Source: JBDUDK01 sp040002995
GTDB lineage: Bacteria > Actinomycetota > Acidimicrobiia > Acidimicrobiales > Ilumatobacteraceae
Assembly: GCA_040002995.1 (NCBI GenBank)
Contig: JBDUDK010000048.1
Span: forward strand, 15,144-79,143
Reading direction: 5' to 3'
DNA length: 64,000 bases
Part shown: piece after piece, positions 62,849-64,000 of the stretch
How positions within the stretch are numbered: the stretch's first letter is position 1
Layout of the letters: every line of letters begins with the position of its first letter
Position numbers and translations under genes: made by a program
Notes under the pieces: model-generated
What the model saw: only the letters and a program-made list of their open reading frames with translations
Told to the model about the DNA's origin: nothing
Database searches by the model: none

Positions 62849-63622
62849 ATGCCCCGCCACCTCGACGAACTCCGCTTCCCTGACATTGCCTCCCATCTCA
62901 GCGAGCGGTCGATCCTGGTCCAGCCCGTAGGGGCGATCGAGCAGCACGGCCCGCACCTGCCCTTCAACACCGACCTCGTCATCGCGACCGCGACCGCGGA
63001 GGCCGCCGTGGCCGACGTTGGTGCCGAAGTCGACGCGTGGCTGCTTCCTCCCCTCGCCTATACCAAGTCGAACGAGCACGCGTGGGCGCCCGGGACGTTC
63101 TGGTTGTCGGCGTCGACACTGCTCGCCGTCCTCGGCGACATCGGTCGTTGCGCAGCGCTCACCCGAGCGCGCCGGCTCGTGTTCTTCAACGGTCACGGAG
63201 GGAACTCGTCGCTCCTCAACGTCGCGTGTCGCGAGATCCGTCTCGCCACCGGCCTCATGACCTTCCTGAGCCACCCCGGCGTGCCGCCCGACCAAGGTGG
63301 CGTCTCGCCGGCCGAGGAACTCGGGATGGGCATTCACGGCGGCCTCGACGAGACCAGCGTCATGCTGCACCTGCGACCCGAGCTGTGCGATCTCAGCTCG
63401 GGTTTCCGAAACGTCCCGGCTGGGCTGGCCACCAACCAGTACGTGCGCTTCGGTGGTCAGGTCAGCTTCGGTTGGCTCTCGAACGACTTCGGCCCGAGCG
63501 GGCACATCGGTGACCCCACCGGCGCCACCGCCGAGCGGGGCAAGGATCTGTTCGAGGCCGCGGTGCGCGCGTTTCGCGAATCGCTGCGCGAGATTGCCCA
63601 GTTCGACTTCGGCCGGAGCTGA
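62849..63622 (+). CDS. Creatininase family amidohydrolase
   Basis: This 257-residue protein has the creatininase metal-binding motifs: PVGAIEQHGPHLPFNTD (Glu31, His33, Asp42), FFNGHGGNSSLLN, and GIHGGLDETSVML, where a Glu completes the site. The fold covers creatinine amidohydrolase, formamide hydrolases in riboflavin/F420 biosynthesis and the MftE peptidase. No mycofactocin or F420 genes are near, so hydrolysis of a cyclic amide or formamide in a catabolic pathway is the better guess. It shares one base with the next gene (TGATG). Confidence 0.9.
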   Translation: MPRHLDELRFPDIASHLSERSILVQPVGAIEQHGPHLPFNTDLVIATATAEAAVADVGAEVDAWLLPPLAYTKSNEHAWAPGTFWLSASTLLAVLGDIGRCAALTRARRLVFFNGHGGNSSLLNVACREIRLATGLMTFLSHPGVPPDQGGVSPAEELGMGIHGGLDETSVMLHLRPELCDLSSGFRNVPAGLATNQYVRFGGQVSFGWLSNDFGPSGHIGDPTGATAERGKDLFEAAVRAFRESLREIAQFDFGRS

Positions 63623-64000
63623 TGGAGCCAAAGCTGATCGACCTCCGAGTCGATCGCGCCAGGCTGCTGGGACGCATTGAAGCACTTCACGAGATCGCGC
63701 CGATCACCGGAGACGGCGGCTCGCGCGGGAACGCCCGCCTCGCCCTCACCGATGCCGATCGCGAGGCACGCGACCTTGTCGTCGCATGGATGGGCGATCT
63801 CGGGCTCACGGTGACCATTGATGCCATTGGCAACGTCACGGCGACGACACCTTGGGGCAACGGCGCGCCCGTCATGACCGGAAGCCACATCGACACGGTC
63901 CGCACCGGTGGCCGCCTCGACGGCAACCTCGGGGTACTGGCGGGGCTCGAAGTCATCGAGACCTGCCTCACCAACAACGTGACCACGTCCCGCCCGCTGG
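63622..64000 (+). CDS. M20-family amidohydrolase, N-carbamoyl/allantoate type, 5' part
   Basis: The first 126 residues are in the window; the gene runs off the right edge. LALTDADREARDLVVAWM and TGSHIDTVRTGGRLDGNLGV match the Zn-dependent N-carbamoyl-L-amino acid hydrolase/allantoate amidohydrolase group, with the metal-ligand His in GSHIDTV and Asp in RLDGNLG. Such enzymes release ammonia and CO2 from carbamoyl or ureido groups. The ATG at 63622 overlaps the creatininase stop, so the two hydrolases are coupled. This supports an N-heterocycle or ureide breakdown pathway (inference). Confidence 0.88.
   Translation, partial: MEPKLIDLRVDRARLLGRIEALHEIAPITGDGGSRGNARLALTDADREARDLVVAWMGDLGLTVTIDAIGNVTATTPWGNGAPVMTGSHIDTVRTGGRLDGNLGVLAGLEVIETCLTNNVTTSRPL

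Noticed and set aside
62849..63622. Mycofactocin system (MftE-like creatininase)
   Set aside because: No mftA precursor peptide, radical SAM MftC or other mycofactocin gene is adjacent, and the gene is coupled to an amidohydrolase instead.

Overview
The window is GC-rich, densely coding bacterial DNA with short intergenic gaps and many 1-8 nt start/stop overlaps. The gene content points to Actinomycetota, probably class Acidimicrobiia or a relative. The evidence is an AftD-type arabinofuranosyltransferase, an actinobacterial-type xylose isomerase, a heme A synthase with Asn at a usual His position, lipoproteins with an A-C-G-S-S lipobox and Thr/Ala-rich linkers, and many genes that look leaderless (TANNNT box 6-7 nt before the start codon, no Shine-Dalgarno). 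The taxonomic placement is inference. I see no rRNA, tRNA, CRISPR array, transposase or prophage gene.

Layout: (a) 1-6911: the end of an SDR gene, a polyamine-type ABC operon in the order potA-potD-potB-potC on the minus strand, heme A synthase, a nitronate monooxygenase-like enzyme and a histidine phosphatase. (b) 7006-12317: a branched-chain amino acid (LIV-type) ABC operon whose first permease carries a secreted N-terminal domain. It converges across a strong hairpin on a LIV-type binding protein whose sequence order looks circularly permuted. (c) 12485-18043: a plus-strand run of EamA exporter, enoyl-CoA hydratase, nitroreductase, xylA, xylB and a J-domain protein. (d) 18051-19076: a quinone oxidoreductase gene flanked by imperfect 60-70 bp direct repeats.

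(e) 19154-39931 is mainly a cell-envelope glycan locus. It holds GT-C membrane glycosyltransferases, a GT2-methyltransferase fusion, a GT4 enzyme, a methyltransferase, and a six-gene minus-strand operon (AftD-like enzyme, flavoprotein, acyltransferase, GT2, DUF2304, GT39), followed by two plus-strand GT-C genes. A small housekeeping operon (67-aa protein, alpha/beta hydrolase, Sua5, membrane protein) is embedded in it. (f) 40000-46748: a HhH DNA glycosylase, an enoyl-CoA hydratase, then a 4.3 kb apparent insertion (AfsR/BTAD-family regulator with a divergent berberine-bridge-type flavoenzyme) bounded by a duplicated 3' end of the hydratase gene, then a TetR regulator. (g) 46778-52548: a complete dipeptide/oligopeptide ABC operon behind a clear TTGACA-17-TACGTT promoter.

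(h) 52781-64000: a DUF5522 protein, PPK2, then a molybdenum hydroxylase operon: a fused FeS-Mo protein, RidA, and FAD, FeS and Mo subunits, ending with a phosphoribosyltransferase. Beyond a gap filled with AAACCTCGAAAC-like repeats lie a CrtI-like flavoprotein and, divergently, a creatininase-family hydrolase with an M20 amidohydrolase cut by the window edge. Hydroxylases, RidA, creatininase-fold hydrolase and amidohydrolase together suggest catabolism of a purine-like or other N-heterocyclic compound; this is inference.

The most unusual points are the permuted binding protein, two separate insertions marked by duplicated gene-end sequence, the heptamer operator between the BTAD regulator and its neighbour, and the AftD-centred glycan operon.
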